From Nodularia sp. NIES-3585 (lineage in GTDB: Bacteria > Cyanobacteriota > Cyanobacteriia > Cyanobacteriales > Nostocaceae), in contig NZ_BDUB01000001.1 of assembly GCF_002218065.1 (NCBI RefSeq), forward strand, positions 1,868,711 through 1,932,710: DNA of 64,000 nt, given 5' to 3'. Made by a program: the position numbers and the translations under genes. The notes under the pieces are model-generated. The model saw only the letters and a list, made by a program, of their open reading frames with translations, was not told the DNA's origin and did not search any database. Positions within the stretch are counted from its first letter, which is position 1, and every line of letters begins with the position of its first letter. Positions 1 through 8,513 of this stretch are shown one piece after another.

Positions 1-678
1 AAAAACTCTGTGGTAATTGCAACTCAGCAAACTTCTGGTAGAGGACAATGGGGCCGTCAGTGGAATTCTCCCACCGGGGGACTATATCTTTCGGTGGGTA
101 TTGTTCCTAAACTAGAGGCTACAGATAGTTATCAACTCACCTTAGCCAGTGCTTGGGGAATTGCTGCTCGGTTGCGTCAGTGCGGCGTAAGTGTGGGCAT
201 TAAATGGCCTAATGACTTAGTATTGCATAGTCGCAAACTCGGCGGCATTTTAACCGAAACAAAAGTCCACAATGGACAGATTATACAAGCAGTGATTGGT
301 GTCGGCATTAACTGGGCTAACCCAGTACCCGATACTGGCATCAATCTAGAATCCTGGCAAATTTCCCAGCCGACTCAGGCTATCTCTTGTCTGGAAATGC
401 TAACTTCCACAGTTTTACTGGGAATAGAATCCGGTATACGGTGTCTGTGCCAAGAAGGAGTAAGTGTACTCTTGTCTCGATATTTAGATTTATTGACAAA
501 TATCGGTGATCAGGTATGTATCAATAATCTTTTAGGCACTGTCATTGGCGTAACTTCACAGGGAAATCTTCATGTGTCTTTTGAAACGTATGATACAAAT
601 GACATAAAGACACCAGAAATTTATGTCGAACCCGGTACAATCAGTTTGGGTTACAGTAAATCTTCTGTTTTATTTTAG
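1..678 (+). CDS. birA: Biotin--[acetyl-CoA-carboxylase] ligase, 5'-truncated by the window edge
   Basis: The enzyme makes biotinyl-AMP and attaches biotin to the carrier subunit of acetyl-CoA carboxylase, the first step of fatty-acid synthesis. The visible part begins inside the catalytic domain. The biotin/ATP loop GRGQWGRQW is followed by SPTGGLY, then the catalytic-lysine motif KWPNDL and the GVGINW motif, with a short C-terminal SH3-like part. The frame is open to base 1 and a GTG at 10 is not the real start, because the family normally has several dozen residues before this point. There is no room in the visible part for an N-terminal DNA-binding domain, but the missing part cannot be judged. 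The family assignment is firm. Confidence 0.9.
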   Translation, partial: KNSVVIATQQTSGRGQWGRQWNSPTGGLYLSVGIVPKLEATDSYQLTLASAWGIAARLRQCGVSVGIKWPNDLVLHSRKLGGILTETKVHNGQIIQAVIGVGINWANPVPDTGINLESWQISQPTQAISCLEMLTSTVLLGIESGIRCLCQEGVSVLLSRYLDLLTNIGDQVCINNLLGTVIGVTSQGNLHVSFETYDTNDIKTPEIYVEPGTISLGYSKSSVLF

Positions 679-765
679 GTTTGTTCAAAATTTCGCTCTT
701 TGGGCAAGACAAACCACTGACATCATCTCTTTCTTTAGACTAATTTAAAACAACTGAGAGAAACA

Positions 766-2478
766 ATGACGCAGCGCCATAAATCTGCCCATCACCATTT
801 AAACAACTCATCAAGACGCTATCCTTACGGAAAACTTTTCCACATTTATGCATCTACGCTACCAGCACAAAGCTTTTTTTTGCTGAGTAGTGTTAGTTTC
901 TTAAGTGGCGGCTTGGCAATTGCCCAAACAGAAACAAGTATAGATAATATTGTTCCCACTGTTGAAAGCTCTCAACCAGCAGTAGTAATCCAAACTAATG
1001 TCAAGAAAGAGACTGTTTCTTCAGCGCCATCTCGACCGCAGTCGAAAGTTGCAGAACAGCAAGCTGACCTCAGACAAAGACTACGTAGTAGACAAGAGGT
1101 TTCCCCTCCAAAAACAAATGTGAGTCAGCAGAAGCCCAAAGTTGAGGTTTCTACTCCTAGGGCAAATGTGACTCAGAAGCCTAAAGTTGAAGTTTCCACT
1201 CCTAGGGCTAATGTGACTCAGCAGCAGCCTAAAGCTGAGGTTTATACTCCCAGGGCTAATGTGACTCAGCAGCAGCCCAAAGTTGAAGTTTCTACTCCCA
1301 GGGCAAATGTGACTCAGCAGCAGCCCAAAGTTGAAGTAGCCCAACCGAGTAAACTCCGCACCTTACCTGAAAAACTTCCAGAAATTGCCCGACCATCAAA
1401 TAACTCAACCGGCGCAACCATTGGAACCACAGGCCAAACGAGGGATTATAATAACGCCTATATTGATCCTAACAATTACAACACTAATCCTCAGGCTACC
1501 TATCAAGCACCTAACTCTGTGGTGTTAACAGAACGCTCTAGTGGTTGTCAAACTGTTTTACCTTCTGGGCAAAGTATATCCGGCAGTAGTTGCGCTCAAG
1601 AACCTGCCCGCAATCAGCGAGTAGCTAATTCTGATGGTAAAACATCACCTAACTGGCTTCAAGCCAGCCAAAATACTCAGGTAGTGAACGTTCCAGCAGC
1701 TCGACGAACAGTTCAAGCAGCAGTTCGACCAGTAGCTACTAATAACAGTAACAACAGATGGAGTCCTAGTCAGACTGCATCTAGTGGTGCTAGCAGAACT
1801 GCTTCTCGCCCGAATCGGTTTCTCCCTAACCCTAGCGATTTCGCCACCACGTCAGGGAATGCATCTCCCATTGCATCCAGTGGTGAGACTCTACCCCCAC
1901 CAATGACAGCAGCGAATGTTGCACCCCGACCCAGTACAGTAGCTTACGACTTTCAACTAGCATCTGTACTGCCACAAATTCCCTTCACTGGGAGACTCGC
2001 CTATAGTGCCGATGGGGGCATGGTATTTCCGCTTTCAGTACCTGCTCGCATTAGTTCTATATTTGGTTGGAGAACTCATCCAATTTCAGGCGATCGCCGC
2101 TTCCACGCCGGCACAGATTTAGCAGCGCCAACTGGGACACCAGTAGTAGCCGCCGCAGAAGGTACAGTGCAAACTGCCAACTGGATGGGTGGCTATGGTT
2201 TAACTGTTACTGTTAACCATGCTTCTGCTCAACAAACCCTTTATGCTCATTTGTCCGAACTGTTTGTCCAACCCGGTCAAAGGGTAGAACAAGGAACTGT
2301 GATTGGGCGAGTTGGTAGCACTGGTAACTCTACAGGGCCTCACCTACACTTTGAAGTCCGCCACCTCAAACCAGAAGGTTGGGTTGCTGTTGACTCAGGT
2401 GTACAATTACAAGTCGCCCTCAGTCAGATGGTACAAGCTTTACAAACAGCTCGAGTTACCCAAGAACCAGATAGCTAG
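766..2478 (+). CDS. M23-family (LytM/NlpD-like) peptidoglycan endopeptidase with repeat-rich linker
   Basis: Predicted murein hydrolase or envelope factor acting in the periplasm. A hydrophobic segment at residues about 35-53, ending in AIAQ, looks like a signal sequence after a basic N-terminus. Residues about 110-195 hold four to five copies of a roughly 17-residue unit around VSTPRANVTQQQPKVE. A Ser/Asn/Thr-rich linker follows. The C-terminal M23 domain starts near residue 430 and carries HAGTD (zinc ligands near H447 and D451), YAHLSEL and HLHFE (near 526-528). The zinc ligands look intact, so it is probably catalytic rather than a degenerate activator. It starts 87 bp after birA in the same direction. 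The linker repeats suggest a cell-wall-spanning spacer. Confidence 0.88.
   Translation: MTQRHKSAHHHLNNSSRRYPYGKLFHIYASTLPAQSFFLLSSVSFLSGGLAIAQTETSIDNIVPTVESSQPAVVIQTNVKKETVSSAPSRPQSKVAEQQADLRQRLRSRQEVSPPKTNVSQQKPKVEVSTPRANVTQKPKVEVSTPRANVTQQQPKAEVYTPRANVTQQQPKVEVSTPRANVTQQQPKVEVAQPSKLRTLPEKLPEIARPSNNSTGATIGTTGQTRDYNNAYIDPNNYNTNPQATYQAPNSVVLTERSSGCQTVLPSGQSISGSSCAQEPARNQRVANSDGKTSPNWLQASQNTQVVNVPAARRTVQAAVRPVATNNSNNRWSPSQTASSGASRTASRPNRFLPNPSDFATTSGNASPIASSGETLPPPMTAANVAPRPSTVAYDFQLASVLPQIPFTGRLAYSADGGMVFPLSVPARISSIFGWRTHPISGDRRFHAGTDLAAPTGTPVVAAAEGTVQTANWMGGYGLTVTVNHASAQQTLYAHLSELFVQPGQRVEQGTVIGRVGSTGNSTGPHLHFEVRHLKPEGWVAVDSGVQLQVALSQMVQALQTARVTQEPDS
1131..1350 (+). repeat. In-frame tandem repeats (about 48-51 bp) inside the M23 peptidase gene
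   Basis: Four to five successive copies encode variants of the unit KVEVSTPRANVTQQQP. The copies differ by silent changes and by one or two missing Gln codons. Multiples of three bases are kept, so the array can change length without breaking the frame. Confidence 0.85.
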
Positions 2479-2483
2479 CACCG

Positions 2484-2603
2484 CAAGGCGGAAGTCAAAA
2501 GTCAAAAGTCAAAAGTCAAAAGTTAAGAAATTTGACTTCCCCTTCTCTTGTAGAGACGCGATTCATCGCGTCTCCTCTTGTACGATGAATCGCGTCTCCT
2601 CCT
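2484..2603. repeat. Heptamer tandem repeat plus GAGACGCGAT hairpin
   Basis: About four copies of the heptamer AGTCAAA (2490-2524) follow a CCGCAAGGCGGAAGT sequence that recurs at 4112. At 2553-2574 a perfect 10-bp stem, GAGACGCGAT paired with ATCGCGTCTC, forms a hairpin, and a second partial copy follows at 2583-2600. The block separates the 3' ends of two convergent genes and may act as a bidirectional terminator. Confidence 0.75.
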
Positions 2604-2605
2604 AA

Positions 2606-3268
2606 TCACAAATACCCATGTTCTGCTAAAAACTCAGGTGTCACCATATCGGGTTTTGAATGTTGTTTGCCAGGGGAAAGGAATTTCTCGACATATTTGC
2701 CAAGAATATCCCCTTCTAAATTTACCCAACTGCCAGGGAGAAGATAGCGGAGATTTGTATCGTCATAGGTGAGAGGAATTACTGCGACTGTAAACTGAGA
2801 CAATTCCGGCTCATATGAAGCTACTGTCAGGCTGATACCATTCACAGCAATGCTACCTTTGGGGACAATATACCGCGCGATCGCTTCGGGTGCAGTAAAA
2901 GTCATCTCCCAAGAACTAGCCGTTTGTTTGGCAGTTACCAATTGACCGATACCGTCTACATGACCCATGACAAAATGACCGCCGACTTTGCCCCCTACCC
3001 GCAGCGAAGCTTCTAAGTTGACGTATCCCTGCTGTGTTTGCTCTTCTCCTAGGGTCGTGCGGCGTAGAGTCTCCGGTGAAGCCGTGGCAATAAACCCAGT
3101 GTTTAAAATTTTCTCTACCGTTAAGCAAACTCCATCTACAGCCACGCTGTCGCCATAAGCTAAATCTTGCATAATGACAGCAGAAGACTGACTTACAAAA
3201 GTAATTTGCCACGAATCCCCCCCTACGGGTTTCATCGTTCCTAATGCTTGGACTAATCCTGTAAACAC
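2606..3268 (-). CDS. ribE: Riboflavin synthase, alpha chain
   Basis: Catalyses dismutation of two 6,7-dimethyl-8-ribityllumazine molecules to riboflavin, the last step of the pathway, in the cytosol. The protein starts with the hallmark MFTGLVQALG and has the family's two tandem lumazine-binding barrels: residues 1 to about 95, with GVCLTV, and about 96 to 195, with GISLTV. The length of 220 residues fits the family. A C-terminal tail past residue 195 is variable in homologues. It is convergent with the M23 gene and divergent from the BFN-domain gene at 3608, so it appears to be transcribed alone. The assignment is secure. Confidence 0.95.
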   Translation of the reverse strand: MFTGLVQALGTMKPVGGDSWQITFVSQSSAVIMQDLAYGDSVAVDGVCLTVEKILNTGFIATASPETLRRTTLGEEQTQQGYVNLEASLRVGGKVGGHFVMGHVDGIGQLVTAKQTASSWEMTFTAPEAIARYIVPKGSIAVNGISLTVASYEPELSQFTVAVIPLTYDDTNLRYLLPGSWVNLEGDILGKYVEKFLSPGKQHSKPDMVTPEFLAEHGYL

Positions 3269-3607
3269 GGCTTTTTTCTCAAACTAATTCTATTAATCGC
3301 CTAATTTTGCTAAAAATCCACTGTAATTCTGACATGAATGCTGCATACATTAAGTATAATTTCTGACTCTTTCTATTATAAAGTTATTAACACATTCGCA
3401 TCCTTCACAAGGCATACTTGGTTAATAAGGTTATTGTCTAGGTAGACCACTTTGACTTACTCTGGTGTTCACAACAAGTTCGGAGTTTAATAGAAGCAAT
3501 TATAGAGAACAATGCTTATGTTTATTCCCGCCCCCAAGTTAACCAACAAAACAGTATTATTTGTTACACAGCGCCCAATCATTAACAGGATTGTAGAGGC
3601 TTAGGCA
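3269..3607. other. Divergent intergenic region between ribE and the BFN-domain gene
   Basis: 339 bp of AT-rich sequence that must carry promoters in both directions. A TATAAT hexamer lies at 3355-3360 and could be a plus-strand -10 element, but its upstream CTGACA is 20 bp away, longer than ideal. The plus gene has an AGAGG ribosome-binding site before ATG 3608. No RNA gene or repeat was recognised. Confidence 0.45.
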
Positions 3608-4105
3608 ATGATTGAAATGAGAGTCGCTGGCATAGCATTAGATGCCATAACCCGCAGTCCCATCGTACTTTTGAAAGATGCCTCAGATCGGCGAGCTTTA
3701 CCAATTTATATTGGACAGGAACAAGCGAGGGCAATTATGGGTGCGCTAGAAAATCAAAAGCCTCCCAGACCGCTAACACACGACTTAATTGTGAATCTTT
3801 TAGAGTCATGTTCCATGATTCTAGAAAAGGTAATTATTCACTCCTTACAAAAGGATACATTTTACGCGGCTTTAATTGTCCAGCAAGGCGAAATCAAAAA
3901 AGAAATTGATGCACGTCCCAGTGATGCGATCGCTGTTGCTCTCCGTACAAATGCCCCGATCTGGGTCATGGAAGAAGTGGTTTCCGATGCTTCAATCCCT
4001 GTCGATCGCGACGCGGATGAAGCAGAACAGCAAGCCTTCCGTGAATTTATCTCCAATCTTCGCCCCGAAGATTTAATCAAGCGCTTTGGAAATGGCGACA
4101 GCTAG
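3608..4105 (+). CDS. Bifunctional nuclease (BFN, DUF151) family protein
   Basis: 165 residues, most of them the BFN domain (about 1-135). It begins MIEMRVAGIALDA and includes LPIYIGQEQARAI and the basic/acidic stretch ARPSDAIAVALR typical of the family. Plant and bacterial members have been reported to have nuclease activity or stress roles; for this cyanobacterial branch the substrate is unknown. The C-terminus is acidic and ends in NLRPEDLIKRFG. It starts at ATG 3608 with a purine-rich AGAGG upstream. It stands alone between a divergent riboflavin synthase gene and a co-directional reductase gene 205 bp downstream. The family call is confident, the function is not. Confidence 0.9.
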   Translation: MIEMRVAGIALDAITRSPIVLLKDASDRRALPIYIGQEQARAIMGALENQKPPRPLTHDLIVNLLESCSMILEKVIIHSLQKDTFYAALIVQQGEIKKEIDARPSDAIAVALRTNAPIWVMEEVVSDASIPVDRDADEAEQQAFREFISNLRPEDLIKRFGNGDS

Positions 4106-4111
4106 TGCCGC

Positions 4112-4290
4112 AAGGCGGAAGTTAAAAGTCAAAAGTCAAAAGTCAAAAAGCTTATTCTATAGGCTTTTAATTGATTTGAAATAGTCTGTTTCCTTACAGG
4201 GAGCAGGGAAGAATAAACTTGGACTAGCAACATCCTACTCCCTATTCCCTACTCCCTACTCCCTACTCCCTACTCCCTACTCCCACTCTT
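4112..4290. repeat. Short tandem heptamer repeats (AGTCAAA and CTACTCC types)
   Basis: After a GCCGCAAGGCGGAAGTT motif come three copies of the AGTCAAA heptamer (4125-4148). At 4232-4284 about seven copies of the heptamer CTACTCC follow. Both are the short tandemly repeated repetitive (STRR) sequences common between genes of heterocystous cyanobacteria. The same CTACTCC array recurs at 42326. Confidence 0.85.
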
Positions 4291-4310
4291 TTGCTGACTC
4301 ATCACTTTTC

Positions 4311-5441
4311 ATGCAATACCGACGCTTTGGCAAAACTAATCTCAACCTTTCGGTTTTTTCTCTGGGAACAATGCGCTACTTGGCTGATGTCGAAAATGCA
4401 CAGCAGACAATAGCCGCAGCTTTAGCCCTGGGAGTGAATCATCTAGAAACAGCCAGAGGTTATGGCAAAAGTGAGGAGTATCTGGGTGCAGCTATCAAAG
4501 GCGGATTATCAGTACCCCGTTCTCAGGTTTACATCACCACCAAAATTCCGCCAACAGTTGATGCTGATAGTATGCGTCGGTGCATCGATGAATCCTTAGA
4601 ACGATTAAATCTAGATTATCTAGATTGTTTAGGTATTCATGGCTTAAATACTTGGGAGCATCTCCAGTGGGTGCAAGCCAACGGTGGCTGCATGAAAGCT
4701 GTCCAGGAAGCTGTTGATGATGGTCGAGTGCGACACGTTGGTTTTTCCACCCACGGTTCATTGGATATCATTCTCGCAGCGATTAATACAGATTTATTTG
4801 AATTTGTCAATCTGCATTATTACTATTTTTTCCAACGTCATGCTCCAGCAATTCAGCTAGCGGCTGACAAGGACATGGGCATTTTTATAATTTCCCCGGC
4901 TGATAAGGGAGGTCGCCTCTACACGCCACCCCAAACATTAATAGACTTGTGTCAGCCTTATTCACCTTTAGAATTAAACTATAGATTTTTACTCAGTGAT
5001 CATCGGATTACTACTTTGAGTGTGGGTGCAGCTAACCCAGATGAATTAATAGAACCTTTACAGTTTGTTGATAGTGTTGATGAATTAACACCTTCAGAAA
5101 AATTAGCTTTTCAAAACTTAGAGAAACACCAAAAAACTGCTTTAAAAACTGATAAATGTAGTCAGTGTTATGCTTGTTTACCTTGTCCACAAAATATCAA
5201 TATTCCCGAAGTTTTGCGGTTACGAAATCTTGCCGTAGCTTATGACATGACGGACTATGGAAAATATCGTTATGGAATGTTTGAAAATGCTGGTCACTGG
5301 TTCCCTGGAATGAAAGGCAACCGTTGTACAGAATGTGGTGAATGTTTACCTCGATGTCCAGAAAATTTAGATATTCCCGGTTTGTTAGCAGATACTCACG
5401 AAAGGTTAGGCGGGAAAAATAGGAGAAGACTGTGGGAATAA
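4311..5441 (+). CDS. Aldo/keto reductase with C-terminal 2x[4Fe-4S] ferredoxin-like domain
   Basis: Predicted NADPH- or ferredoxin-linked oxidoreductase. Residues 1 to about 270 form the AKR barrel: start MQYRRFGKTNL, then ARGYGKSEEYL around the catalytic Tyr, YITTKI (Lys) and GIHGLN (His). The usual Asp of the DTAxxYG motif is Glu here (LETARGYG). The last 100 residues carry two cysteine clusters, CSQCYACLPCP and CTECGECLPRCP, typical of [4Fe-4S] binding. The two-domain form is common in cyanobacteria and clostridia, where substrates are mostly undefined. No partner gene is adjacent. Confidence 0.9.
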   Translation: MQYRRFGKTNLNLSVFSLGTMRYLADVENAQQTIAAALALGVNHLETARGYGKSEEYLGAAIKGGLSVPRSQVYITTKIPPTVDADSMRRCIDESLERLNLDYLDCLGIHGLNTWEHLQWVQANGGCMKAVQEAVDDGRVRHVGFSTHGSLDIILAAINTDLFEFVNLHYYYFFQRHAPAIQLAADKDMGIFIISPADKGGRLYTPPQTLIDLCQPYSPLELNYRFLLSDHRITTLSVGAANPDELIEPLQFVDSVDELTPSEKLAFQNLEKHQKTALKTDKCSQCYACLPCPQNINIPEVLRLRNLAVAYDMTDYGKYRYGMFENAGHWFPGMKGNRCTECGECLPRCPENLDIPGLLADTHERLGGKNRRRLWE

Positions 5442-5515
5442 TTCGTAATTCGTAATTCGTAATTCGTAATTCGTAATAGAGCCTCCGGCACGCTACGCGA
5501 ACGTAATTCGTAGTT
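5438..5515. repeat. STRR heptamer AATTCGT array followed by a CTACGCGAACG repeat
   Basis: Five to six tandem copies of AATTCGT follow the reductase stop codon. A short block CGCTACGCGAACG is then inserted before another AATTCGT copy. The same CGCTACGCGAACG string recurs inside the miniature element at 44631, so it looks like a mobile intergenic unit that landed in the heptamer array. Confidence 0.8.
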
Positions 5516-5572
5516 AAGATGATTTGACTGAACACGTTATAATATTTGTAGGCATCGCTACAGGAACAAACT

Positions 5573-6175
5573 ATGCAAGTAACACAACAGCGATATTATA
5601 CGCCAGAGGAATATTTAGCCTTAGAAGAGGCTGCTGATTATAAAAGCGAATATATTGACGGGGAAATAATTCCAATGGCAGGTGGAACAATAGATCATAA
5701 CCGAATCTCTGGCAATCTCTACGCGGCATTAAATTTTGCTTTCAGACAGCAGAATTATGAGGCTTTCGCAGGTGATTTGCGTCTGTGGATACCCCAAAAG
5801 CGTATCTATACTTATCCAGATGTGATGATACTGGCGGATGAACCGGAATTTTTCAATAACCGAAAAGATATAATTGTCAATCCACAGGTGATTATTGAGG
5901 TTTTATCAAAATCGACCAAAGGCTATGACCGTGAGAATAAATTTGAGGCTTATCGAACTATTCCTACGTTTAAAGAATATTTACTAATTGACCAAACTCG
6001 AATTCGTGTGGAGAAATTTTTTAAGACTGGGAAAAAGCAATGGTCGCTGCGTGAGTATGATGAGGAAGATCAGGCGATCGCACTCAATACTATACCCTTT
6101 GAAATTTCCCTACAAGATTTATACAACAAAGTTAAATTTGAGCTTGTGGAATCGGCTGTTGATGAATGTAGTTGA
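5573..6175 (+). CDS. Uma2-family (DUF820) putative endonuclease-fold protein
   Basis: 200 residues of the Uma2 family, a PD-(D/E)XK-fold group hugely expanded in cyanobacteria and of unknown biological role. Visible family marks are YTPEEYLALEE at the N-terminus, YIDGEIIPMAGGT, YPDVMILADEPEF (acidic active-site region) and VIIEVLSKSTKGYDR with the E-x-L-S core. It precedes the ATPase-TOPRIM pair by about 90 bp in the same direction but belongs to a family found everywhere in these genomes, so a link is not implied. A second member lies at 32127-32690. Confidence 0.88.
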   Translation: MQVTQQRYYTPEEYLALEEAADYKSEYIDGEIIPMAGGTIDHNRISGNLYAALNFAFRQQNYEAFAGDLRLWIPQKRIYTYPDVMILADEPEFFNNRKDIIVNPQVIIEVLSKSTKGYDRENKFEAYRTIPTFKEYLLIDQTRIRVEKFFKTGKKQWSLREYDEEDQAIALNTIPFEISLQDLYNKVKFELVESAVDECS

Positions 6176-6266
6176 AGCAGGTGCTTATTTTGCTAGAGTG
6201 AGAAGTATCACAACTGCTTGCACTAATACCAGTCATTAGCTCTTTGTTGTCTCTGGCTAAAAAATT

Positions 6267-7421
6267 ATGTTGAAGAGCATAAAAATAGAAAATTTTCGAT
6301 GTTTCAAATCTTTCGAGCTTCAGCAGCTAGGTAGAATTAATCTGCTCGTGGGTGCAAATAACAGTGGGAAAACATCTCTATTAGAAGCTATTCAGCTTTT
6401 ATGCTCACGGACTAATCTTGAGCCCCTGGGTGAAATCATGATCAACCGAGGTGAGTATATTTGGAATGATAATCTCAGAGGAGAACGTGAACTTAATATC
6501 TGTCACTTATTTCATGATCATGAATTTCAAGTAGATGGTGCATTTTCAATTTCAGGAATGAACGATGATGTTAAAGAAGAGTTTTCTATAACTATAGGTG
6601 AACGAAAATCACATATTCATTCTGATTTAAATGATTATGATTTGGATGAAGAATTCAAGCAGGAAATTATTGACGATTTATCAAGTGACATTAAAAACTT
6701 AAATTTTCGAGTCATTTGGCATAGAGAAGAAGAACAAAAAGAAATTTTAAATATACCTTTATCAGATGACAATTGTCTAGATTTTAAATTTATTAAACGT
6801 TCTATCCGGGATAAAAAAAATAAAGCCCCTAGAACTATATTTATTAACTCTTCTTCCCTAAATACTGAAAAAATGACAGAATTATTTGACAAAGTAGTGT
6901 TAAATCCCGAAGAAAAATTAGTAACGGAAGCACTAAGAATTATTGATAAAAAAATTGAACGTATTGCTCCAGCAAATGTTCAAAAAGCTAGTCAGATGAT
7001 GAGATTACGTTCTGCTGAATCGCATACTGGCTTTTATGTCCGCCTTGCTGACAGTAACCAGCGCGTACCAATTGGTAGTATGGGGGATGGTATTTGGCGT
7101 ATCTTAGGAATTATACTAGCTACTGTGTGCGCTAAAGATGGATATTTATTCATAGATGAGATTGATACAGGACTCCATTTTACTACCATGTCTGATATGT
7201 GGAAAATGATTTGGCAAACAGCCAAAAGATTAAATGTACAAGTTTTTACCACTACACATAATAGTGATTGTTGGAAAAGTTTAGCCGATATTGCAGAACA
7301 AGAAGACACAACTGAAGATGGTATTAGAATTCATAGAATTGAAAAAGGTAAAGAAAGAAGTATAGTTTTTGTTGAACCTGAAATTGTTATTGCTGCTGAA
7401 GAAAATATTGAGGTTCGTTAA
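6267..7421 (+). CDS. AAA family (SMC/OLD-like) ATPase, first gene of an ATPase-TOPRIM pair
   Basis: 384 residues of the RecF/SMC-like ABC ATPase class (AAA_15/AAA_21). It begins MLKSIKIENFRCFKSFE, has Walker A GANNSGKTS (residues about 29-37), a signature-like GSMGDGIWRILG (about 270), Walker B YLFIDEIDTGLH (about 293-304) and a switch TTTHNSD near 329. A charged insert of about 170 residues lies between Walker A and the signature. OLD, PARIS AriA and AbiL-type ATPases share this plan and sense phage. The next gene starts 2 bp after its stop, so the two are almost certainly co-translated. The base composition is AT-richer than the neighbours, fitting horizontal gain. Defence function is inferred from architecture only. 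Confidence 0.85.
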   Translation: MLKSIKIENFRCFKSFELQQLGRINLLVGANNSGKTSLLEAIQLLCSRTNLEPLGEIMINRGEYIWNDNLRGERELNICHLFHDHEFQVDGAFSISGMNDDVKEEFSITIGERKSHIHSDLNDYDLDEEFKQEIIDDLSSDIKNLNFRVIWHREEEQKEILNIPLSDDNCLDFKFIKRSIRDKKNKAPRTIFINSSSLNTEKMTELFDKVVLNPEEKLVTEALRIIDKKIERIAPANVQKASQMMRLRSAESHTGFYVRLADSNQRVPIGSMGDGIWRILGIILATVCAKDGYLFIDEIDTGLHFTTMSDMWKMIWQTAKRLNVQVFTTTHNSDCWKSLADIAEQEDTTEDGIRIHRIEKGKERSIVFVEPEIVIAAEENIEVR

Positions 7422-7423
7422 TA

Positions 7424-8071
7424 ATGCCAAGTAAGGAGGATAAATCTACAAAGCGGCTAATTGTTGAGGGTGAACAAGATAAGCGGGTCATACCATATCT
7501 GATTGAAGCTAACGGAATTCCTTGGAAAAAAGGTAACGAACCTGTCTATATCCAGCCTCGCGGCGGTAATGATTTTAGTAATTATTGGATATCTGCTCGA
7601 CTGAAAGAAGCCGGATTGACTCATCTTGGTTTGATACTAGACGCAGACGATGATTCATCTACTAGTTGGCAAAGGATGAGAGATGCTTGTTTACCAAGTA
7701 TTCGTGATATTCCTCAAGAAATACCTGAAACCGGACTTATTCATATTACTAATACTGGAATTAAGTTTGGGATCTGGATTATGCCAGATAACCGACTAAA
7801 AGGTATGCTAGAAACTTTTTTAGCTTATATGATTTCTGATGAAAACCAACCACTTTGGAAGTATGCTCAGGAAGTAGTGGAAGAATCAAAAAATCGAGGA
7901 GCAGAATTTATAAGTTTTCATCATGATAAAGCTTGTATTTACACATGGTTAGCATGGCAAAATCCACCAGGACGACAACTACATAATGCTATTGAGGAGA
8001 GAATTCTGCATCCACAACATCCAAATGCACAGGTATTTGTTAACTGGTTTAGGAATTTATACGATTTATAA
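7424..8071 (+). CDS. TOPRIM-like DUF3226 protein, partner of the upstream ATPase
   Basis: 215 residues. The N-terminus has the TOPRIM acidic motif in RLIVEGEQDKRVI (Glu near 15) and, after a Gly-rich RGGNDF, a second acidic motif LILDADDD (Asp near 73 and 75). Together these are the metal-binding centre seen in DUF3226 and DUF4435 proteins. The remainder includes GIWIMPDNRLKGMLE, characteristic of the DUF3226 group, and FISFHHDKACIYTWLAWQNPPG. By analogy to PARIS AriB or the OLD nuclease it may be a toxic nuclease restrained by the ATPase. It begins 2 bp after the ATPase stop. Family call fairly sure, effector role inferred. Confidence 0.82.
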   Translation: MPSKEDKSTKRLIVEGEQDKRVIPYLIEANGIPWKKGNEPVYIQPRGGNDFSNYWISARLKEAGLTHLGLILDADDDSSTSWQRMRDACLPSIRDIPQEIPETGLIHITNTGIKFGIWIMPDNRLKGMLETFLAYMISDENQPLWKYAQEVVEESKNRGAEFISFHHDKACIYTWLAWQNPPGRQLHNAIEERILHPQHPNAQVFVNWFRNLYDL

Positions 8072-8155
8072 GCTGGTGATATTTTAGAATAAGCGATGAG
8101 CAAAGCCCCGCCTCCGGCGATGGCGCGGAGCGCCCGCTAAAAGCGATCGCATCCC

Positions 8156-8259
8156 ATAGCGGTATGCACTTGAATGAAGTACATCATAGCCCCATCCTCG
8201 CTTGCGGGGAGGGGGTTGGGGGTGGGGTTCTCATATCTCACTCAACCGAGAACCGCTAT
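8156..8259. mobile_element. Miniature inverted-repeat element with ATAGCGGT ends
   Basis: ATAGCGGT at 8156-8163 is matched by ACCGCTAT at 8252-8259. Between them lies a G-rich repeat (8191-8230: a CCTCGCTTGCGGGG hairpin then GGGGGTTGGGGGTGGGG) whose relatives occur at 34271 and 55831. It has no coding capacity. The layout suggests a nested pair of intergenic repeats. Confidence 0.55.
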
Positions 8260-8308
8260 ATTCATATATGAAAAATGATAAAAAAGGGTAGACGTTGAAA
8301 AACCACTA

Positions 8309-8503
8309 ATGAGTAGCACCAAAATTCACTTAGTTGTTGGCATTCATCACGTTACCCTCACAGTGTTTTATACTGAAAAAGATGATTCCTGGCAGTTCCG
8401 CTTGATTAGTCCAGGTGGTGCAGTGTTTGGTGAGCGCAAGCTTTACTACTCGCCCGAAGCCGCCGAAAAAGCAGCGCGAGAATGGATGAGAGAAGGAAAT
8501 TAA
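8309..8503 (+). CDS. Small conserved-looking hypothetical protein (64 aa)
   Basis: No family recognised. The 64-residue product begins MSSTKIHLVVG, has a balanced composition, and ends in an Ala/Glu-rich helix (YSPEAAEKAAREWMREG), which looks like genuine protein. The start is ATG 8309. It faces a small minus-strand gene whose stop lies only 10 bp away, so the two are convergent. No signal peptide or membrane segment. Expression cannot be judged from the sequence. Confidence 0.5.
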   Translation: MSSTKIHLVVGIHHVTLTVFYTEKDDSWQFRLISPGGAVFGERKLYYSPEAAEKAAREWMREGN

Positions 8504-8513
8504 AGGCACAAAA

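Noticed and set aside
1081-1344. Minus-strand open frame opposite the M23 linker repeats
   Set aside because: Shadow of the in-frame repeats; low-complexity repeated residues and no ribosome-binding site.
2303-2605. Plus-strand open frame overlapping the end of the M23 gene
   Set aside because: Out-of-frame extension into the AGTCAAA heptamers; no family features.
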